Shown: one piece after another, positions 54,347 to 62,946 of the stretch
How positions within the stretch are numbered: position 1 is the stretch's first letter
How the letters are laid out: each line of letters starts with the position of its first letter
Origin: Flavobacterium piscisymbiosum
GTDB lineage: Bacteria > Bacteroidota > Bacteroidia > Flavobacteriales > Flavobacteriaceae
Assembly: GCF_020905295.1 (NCBI RefSeq)
Contig: NZ_JAJJMM010000001.1
Location: 868,001-932,000 of the forward strand
Reading direction: 5' to 3'
Length of the DNA stretch: 64,000 nucleotides
Program-made: the position numbers and the translations under genes
Notes under the pieces: generated by a model
Told to the model about the DNA's origin: nothing
Seen by the model: only the letters and a program-made list of their open reading frames with translations
Database searches by the model: none

Positions 54347-57300
54347 TTAAAGTTTAACATTTAATCCTAACATGAATGTTCTTGGTCTTGGATAATATCC
54401 AACATCTACACCTGATGAAAATTTCTGGTCATCGTTTGAAGATCCAAATCCAATTTCAGGATCCATACCATTATATTTCGTGAAAGTGTAAAGGTTTAAT
54501 ACTGAAAAGTAAACTCTGAACTGACTTGCAAAAAATGGTTTTGATTGTTTCATTTTTGCCAAATCAAATCCTAATGTTACAGTGTTAATTCTTAAGAAAT
54601 CACCATCCTGAATATATTGATCAGAAAATTGTGTAAAGTTTTTATTGTCTTCTGTTACTCTTGGTACCGTATTAGAAGAACCTTCTCCGTGCCAACGATC
54701 TAATATCGCAGAAGTATAATTTCCGTAAGCACCAGATTGGTTTCTGTACGATTGTACAATTTGGTTTCCTGCTACTCCATTTGCCATAAGCGAAAAGTCG
54801 AAAGCCTTATAACTTGCAGATAAAGAGAATCCGTAAGTAAAGTCAGGATTAGGATTTCCTATACTTGTTTTATCGGTAGAATCAATTTTATCGTCTCCGT
54901 TTGTATTTACATAAATAATATCTCCGGGAGCTGCAGTAGGCTGTAATACTACACCGTTTGCTGATTTATAATTGTCAATTTGTGCCTGATTCTGGAAAAC
55001 ACCTCCTGTTTTATATCCCCAGAAATAGCCTAACGGATATCCGTTTTGTGCTCTGTAAAATTCAGTTGAATTATCATAAAGTTCATTAGGTAATCCATGA
55101 ATCATTCCGTCTGCTGTAGGTATTGCCCCAACTGTATTTTTGTTGTAAGCACCATTTGCACTCACAGTATATTTAAAATCTCCAATATTATTTTGGTAAT
55201 TTAAACTCATCTCAACCCCTTTATTTACAACATTTCCTCCGTTAATAAATGGCGCGTCGGCACCTGTAGTTGCAAAATTTGGCGCTAATATTAACCAGTC
55301 TTTGTTGGTTTTCTTATAAAAATCAACTGTAAGACTTAATGCATTGTCTAAAAATCTTGCGTCCAGACCAAGGTCAATCTGCTCTGAAGTTTCCCATTTT
55401 AAATTCAGATTTGATAATCTGTTCGGGTATGCTCCAGGAGTAAGATTTCCTTCCTGATCTCCAAAAATGTAATTAGTATCATCTACTTTTATTGGTGATA
55501 AATATTGAAAAGCTCTTGCGTTTTGATTTCCAACTTGTCCCCAAGATGCTCTTAATTTTAGAAAATTGATCACTTTTGAATCTTTTAAAAATTCTTCGTT
55601 TGATGCAATCCATCCTCCTGAAACTGATGGGAAATATCCCCACTCATTTTCTTTAGAAAAAATAGAAGATCCATCAACTCTAAAAGTGGCGTTTAATAAA
55701 TATGTTTCTTTAAAATTATAGTTTAACCTACCAAAATAAGACATTCTTTTAGTCTGTTGCTTGATACCATTAAATGATATTTTAGCTCCGTCTTTATTAG
55801 TTGTATTGTCTAACCAGGCATGTTCTAAATCATCAAAAAACGAATCTGCATTTGTTGCCGATATAGTCGTTCCGTCAAAATTGATAGATGATGTTCCCAC
55901 CATTGCTTCAAAACGATGTGTTTCGGCCACATTAAATTTATACGTCAATAAGTTATCCCAGGTAAGTGTTTTACCCTTATTCATGTTTTGATTTACTTTA
56001 TCAAAAGCAGTGTTTGCATAAATCGACAATTGATATGTAGGAACGTAAGAATGTCCTTCGCCTGCATAATAATCAAGACCTAACGTAGTTTTGAATGTTA
56101 AGTTTTTTATTGGCTCAATTTGCAAATAAACATTACCCAATAATTTTTGGTTATTGTTTTCATTTTGATTGTTGTACTCCATTAATGCATAAGGATTTGC
56201 CTGACCCGCTAACCAAGGCTCGCTGTTTTTGGTACTATCGTAATAGTCACCATTTGCATCGTACATTGGTAATAATGGTGATACCTGAAAAGCACTCCTT
56301 AAAGAATTATTGTACTGATTTCCAACTCCAATTCCGTTTTTATTGATGTAAGCAAAACTTAAGTTCTGACCAAAAGTCAATACATCTTTGTATAATTTAT
56401 GTTCTGAATTGAATCTGAAATTATAACGCTCATAGTTCGATAAATCTTTACCTCCTACAACTCCTTCTTGTCCTAAATAAGATAAAGATGATGAATAAAC
56501 AGAAGTATCTGAACCACCGGAAACACCAAATGAGAAGTTTTTAGTCGCTGCATTATCTACCAACATTTTATCTACCCAGTTTGTTCCTTTTCCCATTGCA
56601 GCAATCTGGCTGTTTGAGAAATATGGATTTTTTCCTGAATTTACAGCTGCTTCATTTAAGATAGTAGCATATTCTGTTGCATCTAGTAAATCAACTTTTC
56701 TGGATACTGATTGTACTCCATAATACTGATCAAAAGTAACTTGTCCTGCAGAACCTCTTTTTCCTTTTTTGGTTGTTACCAAAACAACTCCGTTAGAAGC
56801 TTGAGAACCATAGATTGCAGCAGATGCAGCATCCTTTAATACAGAAATAGATTCAATATCTGAATTGCTTAAATAAGAGATATCATTAGTAAGGATTCCG
56901 TCTACAACATATAACGGACTGCTTCCTGCTGTTGAACCAACACCTCTAATTACCACATTTAACCCTTCTCCCGGTTGTCCTGAAGTAGAGGTAATCTGGA
57001 TACCCGCTGCCTGCCCCTGAAGTGCCTGTAGCGCATTGGTTGTATTGGTTTTGGCAAGACTTTCTCCGCTCACCTGAGTAACAGCATTAGTAACAAGTGT
57101 TTTCTTTTGTGAACCGTACCCAATAACGACAACCTCTTTAAGATCTGCCGCTTCTGTTTGTAAAGTAACAGTTATCGTTTTTTGAGTTCCAATGGTAATA
57201 CGTTGCGTTTTAAATCCCATAAAACTGATTACGATTACGTTACCGATTTTGGCGTCTAATTTAAAATTTCCATCAAAATCTGTAGATGTTGCTGTCTTCG

Positions 57301-57472
57301 TGCCTTCGATAGCTACAGTAGCACCGGGAACACTCATACCATCATCTCCTGATTTTACATTTCCGGTTATCGATTGCTCCTGGGCAAAACCGGACTGCAT
57401 CATAAATACACTAAGCAGCAGCGCCATACAAAACGAGAGCGGTGTTGTTTTAATACAATGTTTGCTTTTCAT
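54347..57472 (-). CDS. susC: SusC/RagA TonB-linked outer-membrane transporter
   Basis: A 1041-aa transporter. Signal peptide 1-30 (ending GFAQE), a carboxypeptidase-regulatory-like domain (SITGNVKSGDDGMSVPGATV), the TonB-box-like TEAADLKEVVVIGYGSQKK, a plug (NALQALQGQAAGIQIT, GVGSTAGSSPLYVVDG, SIDS-like SVLKDAASAAIYGSQASNGVVLVTTKKG) and a barrel ending MLGLNVKL. It imports oligosaccharides bound by SusD. It lies 44 bp behind xylA, so transport is transcribed with xylose catabolism, a useful sign that xylose units are part of the imported sugar. Confidence 0.95.
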   Translation of the reverse strand: MKSKHCIKTTPLSFCMALLLSVFMMQSGFAQEQSITGNVKSGDDGMSVPGATVAIEGTKTATSTDFDGNFKLDAKIGNVIVISFMGFKTQRITIGTQKTITVTLQTEAADLKEVVVIGYGSQKKTLVTNAVTQVSGESLAKTNTTNALQALQGQAAGIQITSTSGQPGEGLNVVIRGVGSTAGSSPLYVVDGILTNDISYLSNSDIESISVLKDAASAAIYGSQASNGVVLVTTKKGKRGSAGQVTFDQYYGVQSVSRKVDLLDATEYATILNEAAVNSGKNPYFSNSQIAAMGKGTNWVDKMLVDNAATKNFSFGVSGGSDTSVYSSSLSYLGQEGVVGGKDLSNYERYNFRFNSEHKLYKDVLTFGQNLSFAYINKNGIGVGNQYNNSLRSAFQVSPLLPMYDANGDYYDSTKNSEPWLAGQANPYALMEYNNQNENNNQKLLGNVYLQIEPIKNLTFKTTLGLDYYAGEGHSYVPTYQLSIYANTAFDKVNQNMNKGKTLTWDNLLTYKFNVAETHRFEAMVGTSSINFDGTTISATNADSFFDDLEHAWLDNTTNKDGAKISFNGIKQQTKRMSYFGRLNYNFKETYLLNATFRVDGSSIFSKENEWGYFPSVSGGWIASNEEFLKDSKVINFLKLRASWGQVGNQNARAFQYLSPIKVDDTNYIFGDQEGNLTPGAYPNRLSNLNLKWETSEQIDLGLDARFLDNALSLTVDFYKKTNKDWLILAPNFATTGADAPFINGGNVVNKGVEMSLNYQNNIGDFKYTVSANGAYNKNTVGAIPTADGMIHGLPNELYDNSTEFYRAQNGYPLGYFWGYKTGGVFQNQAQIDNYKSANGVVLQPTAAPGDIIYVNTNGDDKIDSTDKTSIGNPNPDFTYGFSLSASYKAFDFSLMANGVAGNQIVQSYRNQSGAYGNYTSAILDRWHGEGSSNTVPRVTEDNKNFTQFSDQYIQDGDFLRINTVTLGFDLAKMKQSKPFFASQFRVYFSVLNLYTFTKYNGMDPEIGFGSSNDDQKFSSGVDVGYYPRPRTFMLGLNVKL

Positions 57473-57516
57473 AATAGTTAAGAATTGGTTTAAATTATAG
57501 TTAGTAATTTTTAGTC

Positions 57517-58836
57517 TTAGTACGCATTCGAAATAATCTGTTCGAATAATTCCTGTCTTCCACTTAGTGGTTGAGGTTCTCCACTTGCACGGGCAATTTT
57601 GCTAAGATCTTCAAGAGATAATTCTCCGTTTTCGAACCTGGCTCCGTTTCCGCCGTCAAATGAACTGTAACGCTGTGTGCGTAATTTTCTGTAATCTGTA
57701 TTTTGTAGTATGTGATCTGCGCAGATTAATCCTCTTGCAAAAACATCCATTCCTGCGATGTGCGCAATGAATTTATCTTCTAAATCGATTGAATTTCTTC
57801 TCACTTTTGCATCGAAGTTTACACCTCCACCCTGAATTCCGCCTCCCTCAAGGATAACTAACATTGCCTGAGTCACTTCCTGAAGATTAATAGGGAACTG
57901 ATCTGTATCCCAACCATTTTGGTAATCTCCTCTGTTGGCATCAATGCTTCCTAACATTCCCGCATCTACAGCAACCTGCAATTCGTGCTCAAAAGAATGT
58001 CCTGCAAGTGTAGCGTGGTTTACTTCAAGGTTTAATTTGAAATCATTTTGAAGTCCGTATTTATTAATGAAACCTAATGAAGTAGCTGCATCATAATCGT
58101 ATTGATGTTTGGTTGGTTCCATTGGTTTTGGTTCGATCAGGAAGTTTCCTTTAAAGCCTTCTTTACGAGCATAATCTTTACAAGTATTTAAGAATCTTCC
58201 TAAATGGTCTAATTCTCTTTTCATATCTGTGTTCAACAAACTCATATATCCTTCACGTCCTCCCCAGAAAACATAATTTTCTCCGCCCAGCTCAATTGTT
58301 GCATCTATTGCGATTTTTGCTTGAGCACCTGCATACGCCAAAACATCAAAGTTTGGGTTTGTCGCTGCACCATTCATATAGCGAGGATTGCTGAATAAGT
58401 TTGAAGTTCCCCACAACAATTTAATTCCTGATTCCTGTTGTTTTTGTTTCGCATATTCAACCATAGTCTGAATACGAGTTTCAAATTCTGCCAATGTTGG
58501 TGCGTCATCTACCACATCTACATCATGAAAACAATAGTAAGGCAAACCTAATTTTGTCATGAATTCAAAAGCCGCATCCATTTTGTCTTTGGCTCTTAAA
58601 ATCACATTTTCATTTTTATCCCATGAGAAAGTTTCAGTCGAAGCTCCAAACGGATCTCCTCCGGTGTTACATAGCGTGTGCCAGTATGCCATTGAAAAAC
58701 GTAAATGCTCTTTCAACGTTTTTCCCGCAACTACACGATTTTCATCGTACCATTTAAATGCCAATGGGTTAGTACTTTCTCTGCCTTCGAACTTAATAGT
58801 ATCGATGTTTTTAAAATATTGATTAGTTGTGCTCAT
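57517..58836 (-). CDS. xylA: Xylose isomerase
   Basis: Converts D-xylose to D-xylulose in the cytosol with two divalent metals. The 439-aa product has the class II length and motifs: FHDVDVV with catalytic His104 and Asp107, [40 protein letters not shown] and DANRGD, which supply the metal ligands. It follows xylB by 2 bp and precedes susC. Confidence 0.97.
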   Translation of the reverse strand: MSTTNQYFKNIDTIKFEGRESTNPLAFKWYDENRVVAGKTLKEHLRFSMAYWHTLCNTGGDPFGASTETFSWDKNENVILRAKDKMDAAFEFMTKLGLPYYCFHDVDVVDDAPTLAEFETRIQTMVEYAKQKQQESGIKLLWGTSNLFSNPRYMNGAATNPNFDVLAYAGAQAKIAIDATIELGGENYVFWGGREGYMSLLNTDMKRELDHLGRFLNTCKDYARKEGFKGNFLIEPKPMEPTKHQYDYDAATSLGFINKYGLQNDFKLNLEVNHATLAGHSFEHELQVAVDAGMLGSIDANRGDYQNGWDTDQFPINLQEVTQAMLVILEGGGIQGGGVNFDAKVRRNSIDLEDKFIAHIAGMDVFARGLICADHILQNTDYRKLRTQRYSSFDGGNGARFENGELSLEDLSKIARASGEPQPLSGRQELFEQIISNAY

Positions 58837-58838
58837 TA

Positions 58839-60332
58839 TTATTGTTCTATTTTAATTTGACTTTTCCATTCCTGATAGTAATCCTGATATTGCGATGTCA
58901 GGATTTTGTTGGGTTCAATTCTTTCTAAACATTGCAATCCTGCGAAAGCTTCGTCGAGCGAATTGTAAAATCCTAAACCGTAAGCAGCGCCTCTTGCTGC
59001 ACCTTCGGCTCCGGATGTATTGTATAATTCTAAAGTTGTTTGTGTTGTATTGGTGAAGATTTCTCTAAAAACCGGACTTAAAAATAAGTTCGAATTTCCA
59101 GCTCTAACCACCGTTCCAGAAACTCCAACTTCTTTCATCACATCAAAACCGTAATTCATGGCAAACACAATTCCTTCGCAGGCAGCGCGCACCAAATGTG
59201 AGGGTTGATGAATATTGAAGTTTAAATTCTGAATTCCCGAAGTGGCATTTTTATTGTTGAAAATACGCTCAACGCCATTTCCGAAAGGATAAAAACGAAG
59301 TCCGTTGCTTCCTGCCGCTACTTTTGCAGCTTCGGTATTTAGTTTTTCGTAAGCAATTAATTCAGCTCTGTCGACCGACATGATTTTGCGTAACCATTGG
59401 TATAAAATTCCCGAACCATTAATGCACAACATAACTCCGTTGCGTTTTTCAGTTTCTGTATTGTTGACGTGTAAAAAAGTATTGATTCTGTTTTGTTTGT
59501 CGTAAGCATCCTGATCGCTTACGGCATAAACTACTGCCGAAGTTCCGGCTGTTGTAGCAATTTCGCCAGGTTTCAAAACATTCAATGACAATGCATTGTT
59601 GGGCTGATCTCCTGCTCTGTAGGTAATCTTTGCATCGGGATTTAATCCTAATTCCTGAGCAATTCCCGGGTGAATGGTGGCCTGAATTCCAAAATTGGAG
59701 ACAATCTCAGGAACGATATCCGATGATAATCCCATTTGCGAAAGGATTTCTGTGGCCAGTTTTCCTTCTGAAAAATTCCATAAAGCTGCTTCTGATAATC
59801 CCGAAGTACTAATTTGAGCTATTTTAGATAATTTGGCAGCAATAAAATCCCCCGGAAGCATCATATATTTCGCTTTAGCGAAAACTTCAGGCTGATTGTC
59901 TTTTACCCATTTTAGTTTTGATGCTGTAAAGTTTCCCGGACTTCCTAAAATTTGTTTTTGAGAATTCTCAGCACCCATTTTAGCATAAACTTCATCTCCA
60001 ATAATCGCGGCACGACTGTCGCACCAAATAATCGAAGAACGCACGGGATTCAAATTTTCATCGGTTAAAACCAAACCGTGCATTTGATAGGCAATACCTA
60101 TTCCGGCAATTTTCTTTAAATCAATATTCGATTTTGCGCCTAATTGCTGGATTCCGTCTTTTACAAATTGCCACCACGATTCAGGATCTTGTTCTGCCCA
60201 GCCAAATTCCTGGGCAATAATTGGCATTTCAAAATCAGGAACGCTAACGGCTCCAATGGTCGCTCCTTTTTCGGGATCGAAAACTGATAATTTTATCGAA
60301 GAGCTTCCTAAATCAATTCCTAAAAAAAACAT
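58839..60332 (-). CDS. xylB: Xylulokinase
   Basis: Phosphorylates D-xylulose to xylulose-5-phosphate, the entry to the pentose phosphate pathway. A 497-aa FGGY-family kinase with the N-terminal phosphate loop [30 protein letters not shown], the catalytic Asp region [10 protein letters not shown] and the C-terminal ADP-binding [12 protein letters not shown]. It is the first gene of the minus-strand locus, divergent from the Nudix regulators; the shared 391-bp gap carries inverted repeats likely to be operators. Confidence 0.95.
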   Translation of the reverse strand: MFFLGIDLGSSSIKLSVFDPEKGATIGAVSVPDFEMPIIAQEFGWAEQDPESWWQFVKDGIQQLGAKSNIDLKKIAGIGIAYQMHGLVLTDENLNPVRSSIIWCDSRAAIIGDEVYAKMGAENSQKQILGSPGNFTASKLKWVKDNQPEVFAKAKYMMLPGDFIAAKLSKIAQISTSGLSEAALWNFSEGKLATEILSQMGLSSDIVPEIVSNFGIQATIHPGIAQELGLNPDAKITYRAGDQPNNALSLNVLKPGEIATTAGTSAVVYAVSDQDAYDKQNRINTFLHVNNTETEKRNGVMLCINGSGILYQWLRKIMSVDRAELIAYEKLNTEAAKVAAGSNGLRFYPFGNGVERIFNNKNATSGIQNLNFNIHQPSHLVRAACEGIVFAMNYGFDVMKEVGVSGTVVRAGNSNLFLSPVFREIFTNTTQTTLELYNTSGAEGAARGAAYGLGFYNSLDEAFAGLQCLERIEPNKILTSQYQDYYQEWKSQIKIEQ

Positions 60333-60373
60333 TTGGTGGTATTTTAAGTTAGTTATAGATTTGTCCCTTTTAA

Positions 60374-60420
60374 ACTTATAGTCAAACTGAACTTATCTTA
60401 TGGTTAATTTGACTACAAGT
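60374..60420. promoter_or_regulatory. Inverted repeat between xylB and regulators (probable operator)
   Basis: Arms ACTTATAGTCAAA (60374-60386) and TTTGACTACAAGT (60408-60420) match in 12 of 13 positions, separated by 21 bp (two helical turns). It lies 42 bp before the xylB start codon, where a regulator would control the utilisation locus. Binding by the adjacent Nudix-type proteins is inferred. Confidence 0.6.
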
Positions 60421-60546
60421 GTAAAACATTTTTTCTATATTAACAAAATATTAGGGTTATATTTTTTCAATTCTGATAATTGGATCCTCATTTTTATGAA
60501 TACAATAAAATATTGGCTTAAATAGAATAAAAAAATATCAAAAAAA

Positions 60547-60650
60547 TAACGAATTAGCAATTTGACAATCAGCCATTTAGGAATTACAATTTTAGAATGG
60601 TGTTTTATAACAAATTACAAACCATTGATTGTCAGAAAATTATTTCGTTA
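60547..60650. promoter_or_regulatory. Long imperfect inverted repeat upstream of the Nudix regulators
   Basis: Arms of 25 bp at 60547-60571 and 60626-60650 agree in 19 positions; the outer TAACGAA and the inner TGACAATCA blocks are exact. It is placed 73-176 bp upstream of the first regulator gene. It may be a control site for the regulator promoter or a decayed repeat. Confidence 0.4.
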
Positions 60651-60723
60651 AAAAAAATATAAAGGATTTATAAAAGCAACTAGTCATTTTATTTATTTAA
60701 TTTGTTTAAAATTTAAGTAGCAT

Positions 60724-61440
60724 ATGGTCAAAAATGTAGCCGACGATTCAGCTTTAAAAGCCGAACAAACCGCAATGAATGCGATCACGATTGACTGTGT
60801 CATATTTGGATTTGATCAAGGGAGTTTAGAAGTGCTTTTAGTACAACACGGAGAAGGAATCAGTAAAGGAAAATGGGGACTTCCGGGAGGATGGATTTAT
60901 AAAAAGGAAAGTACCGACAATGCCGCACATCGTTTACTGAACGAACTTACGGGTCTGGATAACATTTACTTAGAGCAGTTAAAAGCGTTTGGAGATCCGG
61001 ATCGTTTTCCGCTTCGACGCGTTATCACTATAGGATATTATGCTTTGGTAAAACGAGAAGATTATAATATTAAAGCAGGTTTTACGGCTTCTGATGCCAA
61101 GTGGTATAAGATCAATAGCATTCCCGATTTGATTTATGATCACAACGAAATTTTAGAATATAGTTTAAAACATCTTCGTAACAGGGTACGTCAGGCTCCG
61201 CTAGGATTTAATCTTTTGCCTGAAAAATTTACTTTACTGCAATTAATGCATTTGTACGAAGAGATTTTAGGAATTGAGATGGATAAGTCTAATTTTCGCC
61301 GAAAAATTCTTCACATGAAATTATTGGTCGCATTAGACGAAAAACAGCAGGATGTTTCGCATAGAGCGGCCAAATTGTATAAATTTGATCCCGAGATTTA
61401 CAACAAACTCACCGAAAAAGGATTCAATTTTGAATTTTAA
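60724..61440 (+). CDS. Nudix-winged-helix regulator of xylose/xyloglucan genes, copy 1
   Basis: A 238-aa protein with a Nudix domain (about 20-150) and winged helix (about 165-235), the NrtR/AraR-like architecture of Bacteroidota sugar regulators. The Nudix box GWIYKKE(7)RLLNELTGL has lost two of the catalytic glutamates, so it should sense but not hydrolyse its ligand. DKSNFRRKIL, the probable recognition helix, is identical in copy 2. Divergent from xylB, it is best read as the pentose-responsive regulator of the locus. The effector is inferred from context. Confidence 0.85.
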   Translation: MVKNVADDSALKAEQTAMNAITIDCVIFGFDQGSLEVLLVQHGEGISKGKWGLPGGWIYKKESTDNAAHRLLNELTGLDNIYLEQLKAFGDPDRFPLRRVITIGYYALVKREDYNIKAGFTASDAKWYKINSIPDLIYDHNEILEYSLKHLRNRVRQAPLGFNLLPEKFTLLQLMHLYEEILGIEMDKSNFRRKILHMKLLVALDEKQQDVSHRAAKLYKFDPEIYNKLTEKGFNFEF

Positions 61441-61461
61441 TATTATTCTCAATCATAATAA

Positions 61462-62175
61462 ATGACTTTTCCATCCTCTGAAACTAATCCTAAAACCACT
61501 ACTCCCGGAATAGACGGAATCACAATTGACTGCGTTATATTTGGATTCAACAAAGCAAATCTTGAAGTACTTTTAGTGCAACATGCTGAAGGAGAAAGTA
61601 AAGGAAAATGGGGACTTTTGGGTGGATACATGAAGAGGGAAGAAAGCGCTGATGATGCCGCACACCGCATTGTGTATGAACTTACGAGTCTGGATAATAT
61701 CTATTTAGAGCAACTAAAAGCTTTTACAAATCCGGCTCGTGTACCTGAAAGACGAGTAGTTACTCTGGGTTATTATACTTTGGTCAATCGCGAAGATTAT
61801 AATATTAAAGCCAGTTTATCTGTAATTGAAGCCAAATGGTATAAAATTAATGCGATACCTGATTTAATTTTTGATCATAACGAAATTCTAAATTTTAGTT
61901 TAATGCAATTGCGCAATCGCGTTCGTCAGGCGCCAATTGGTTTTAATCTTTTGCCCGAAAAATTTACCTTATTGCAATTAATGCATTTGTACGAAGAAAT
62001 TCTGGGAATCGAATTGGACAAATCTAATTTCAGAAGAAAAATTTTGCACATGAAATTACTTGTTGAATTAGATGAAAAACAAAAAGCCGTATCACACAGA
62101 GCCGCCAAATTATACAAATTTGATGCTGATACTTATAAAAAACTTACTGAAAAAGGATTCAATTTTGAGTTTTAA
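61462..62175 (+). CDS. Nudix-winged-helix regulator of xylose/xyloglucan genes, copy 2
   Basis: A 237-aa tandem paralogue of the preceding gene, 21 bp behind it. The winged-helix half is nearly identical (about 10 differences in 75 residues by eye, same DKSNFRRKIL), while the Nudix half has drifted more. Its box GYMKREE(7)RIVYELTSL is also degenerate. This pattern suggests that both bind the same DNA site but answer to different ligands, or form a heterodimer. The start at 61462 is favoured by spacing. Confidence 0.85.
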   Translation: MTFPSSETNPKTTTPGIDGITIDCVIFGFNKANLEVLLVQHAEGESKGKWGLLGGYMKREESADDAAHRIVYELTSLDNIYLEQLKAFTNPARVPERRVVTLGYYTLVNREDYNIKASLSVIEAKWYKINAIPDLIFDHNEILNFSLMQLRNRVRQAPIGFNLLPEKFTLLQLMHLYEEILGIELDKSNFRRKILHMKLLVELDEKQKAVSHRAAKLYKFDADTYKKLTEKGFNFEF

Positions 62176-62177
62176 AA

Positions 62178-62204
62178 AAATGCCTGAAGAAATCTTCAGA
62201 CATT
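62178..62204. terminator. Bidirectional terminator between regulator and peptide genes
   Basis: Stem AAATGCCTGAAG / CTTCAGACATTT with one mismatch and a 3-4-base loop, between convergent genes and flanked by A and T runs. Confidence 0.75.
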
Positions 62205-62215
62205 TGTCTATTATT

Positions 62216-62443
62216 CTAGATACATAAAAATATCACATTACAATAACCTCCCACAATACCAGGATATTTCGTAGGATCTTCTGTTCCGGAGTTCGCTGCA
62301 ACTCCCATTCCGCTTGCACAAATAGAAGTTGGTACGGGTCTGGGACCACAAATTGTTCCTAATGCTCCACCAGTAATGTTTTTCATTTCATCTTTACTAA
62401 GCCTGCCAAATTTTTCAGTAAGCTGCATGGTTTGTTTTTTCAT
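62216..62443 (-). CDS. Double-glycine leader peptide, putative bacteriocin/RiPP precursor
   Basis: A 75-aa peptide. Residues 1-26 (ending LSKDEMKNITGG) match the GG leader of Bacteroidota natural-product precursors, which are cut after GG by a peptidase-containing ABC transporter. The 49-residue core starts ALGTICGP and has four Cys (32, 42, 68, 74) and many Gly, Pro, Ser and Thr. No transporter, lanthionine synthetase or other maturation gene lies in the window, so it is an orphan. Disulfide bonds or modified Cys are both possible. Confidence 0.78.
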   Translation of the reverse strand: MKKQTMQLTEKFGRLSKDEMKNITGGALGTICGPRPVPTSICASGMGVAANSGTEDPTKYPGIVGGYCNVIFLCI

Positions 62444-62946
62444 AATTTGTTTGATTTAATTATTAGTAAAAAATAAACACTCTCTTTTAATGTACTTTTT
62501 TACAATAAAATCCTGCGCACAGATTTTTCATAAAAGCAACATCAAAAATCTAACTATAATACAATTATTATTATAGTCACAATGACCACAAGTATAGTTA
62601 TATTTTCATAAATCGACAATTATTCGCACAAAAAATACAGATTATTCAAACAAAACTTAGTTATGGATTTTTTTCAGCAAAGATGTTTTGTAATGAAGGC
62701 AATAAAAAAGATAATCCTTACATTTTTTGGCACAAAGTTATAATTGATAATGAACGAATTAGCATAATTTCATCTCTTAAAAAACAGCTTTCCGGCTTCA
62801 AAACTCAAAATCGGACAAGTACATTCCAGAATCCAAAACTTTGCGCTATCTTTGCGGCTTAATAACACGCTCAACAGCAATTGCTACAGCGCAAATTTAT
62901 ACCCTGAAAATTACTTAAAACTCGCTAAGAGAATTGAAATATTAAA
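62444..62946. other. Intergenic region between peptide gene and lepA
   Basis: About 500 AT-rich bases. Two features stand out: TTATAGTCACAATGACCACAA (62571-62591), whose half-sites resemble those of the xylB operator, and TATCTTTG (62847-62854), a -7 box for lepA inside CTTTGCGCTATCTTTGCGG, with no clear -33 element. No ORF with a plausible start was seen. Confidence 0.5.
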
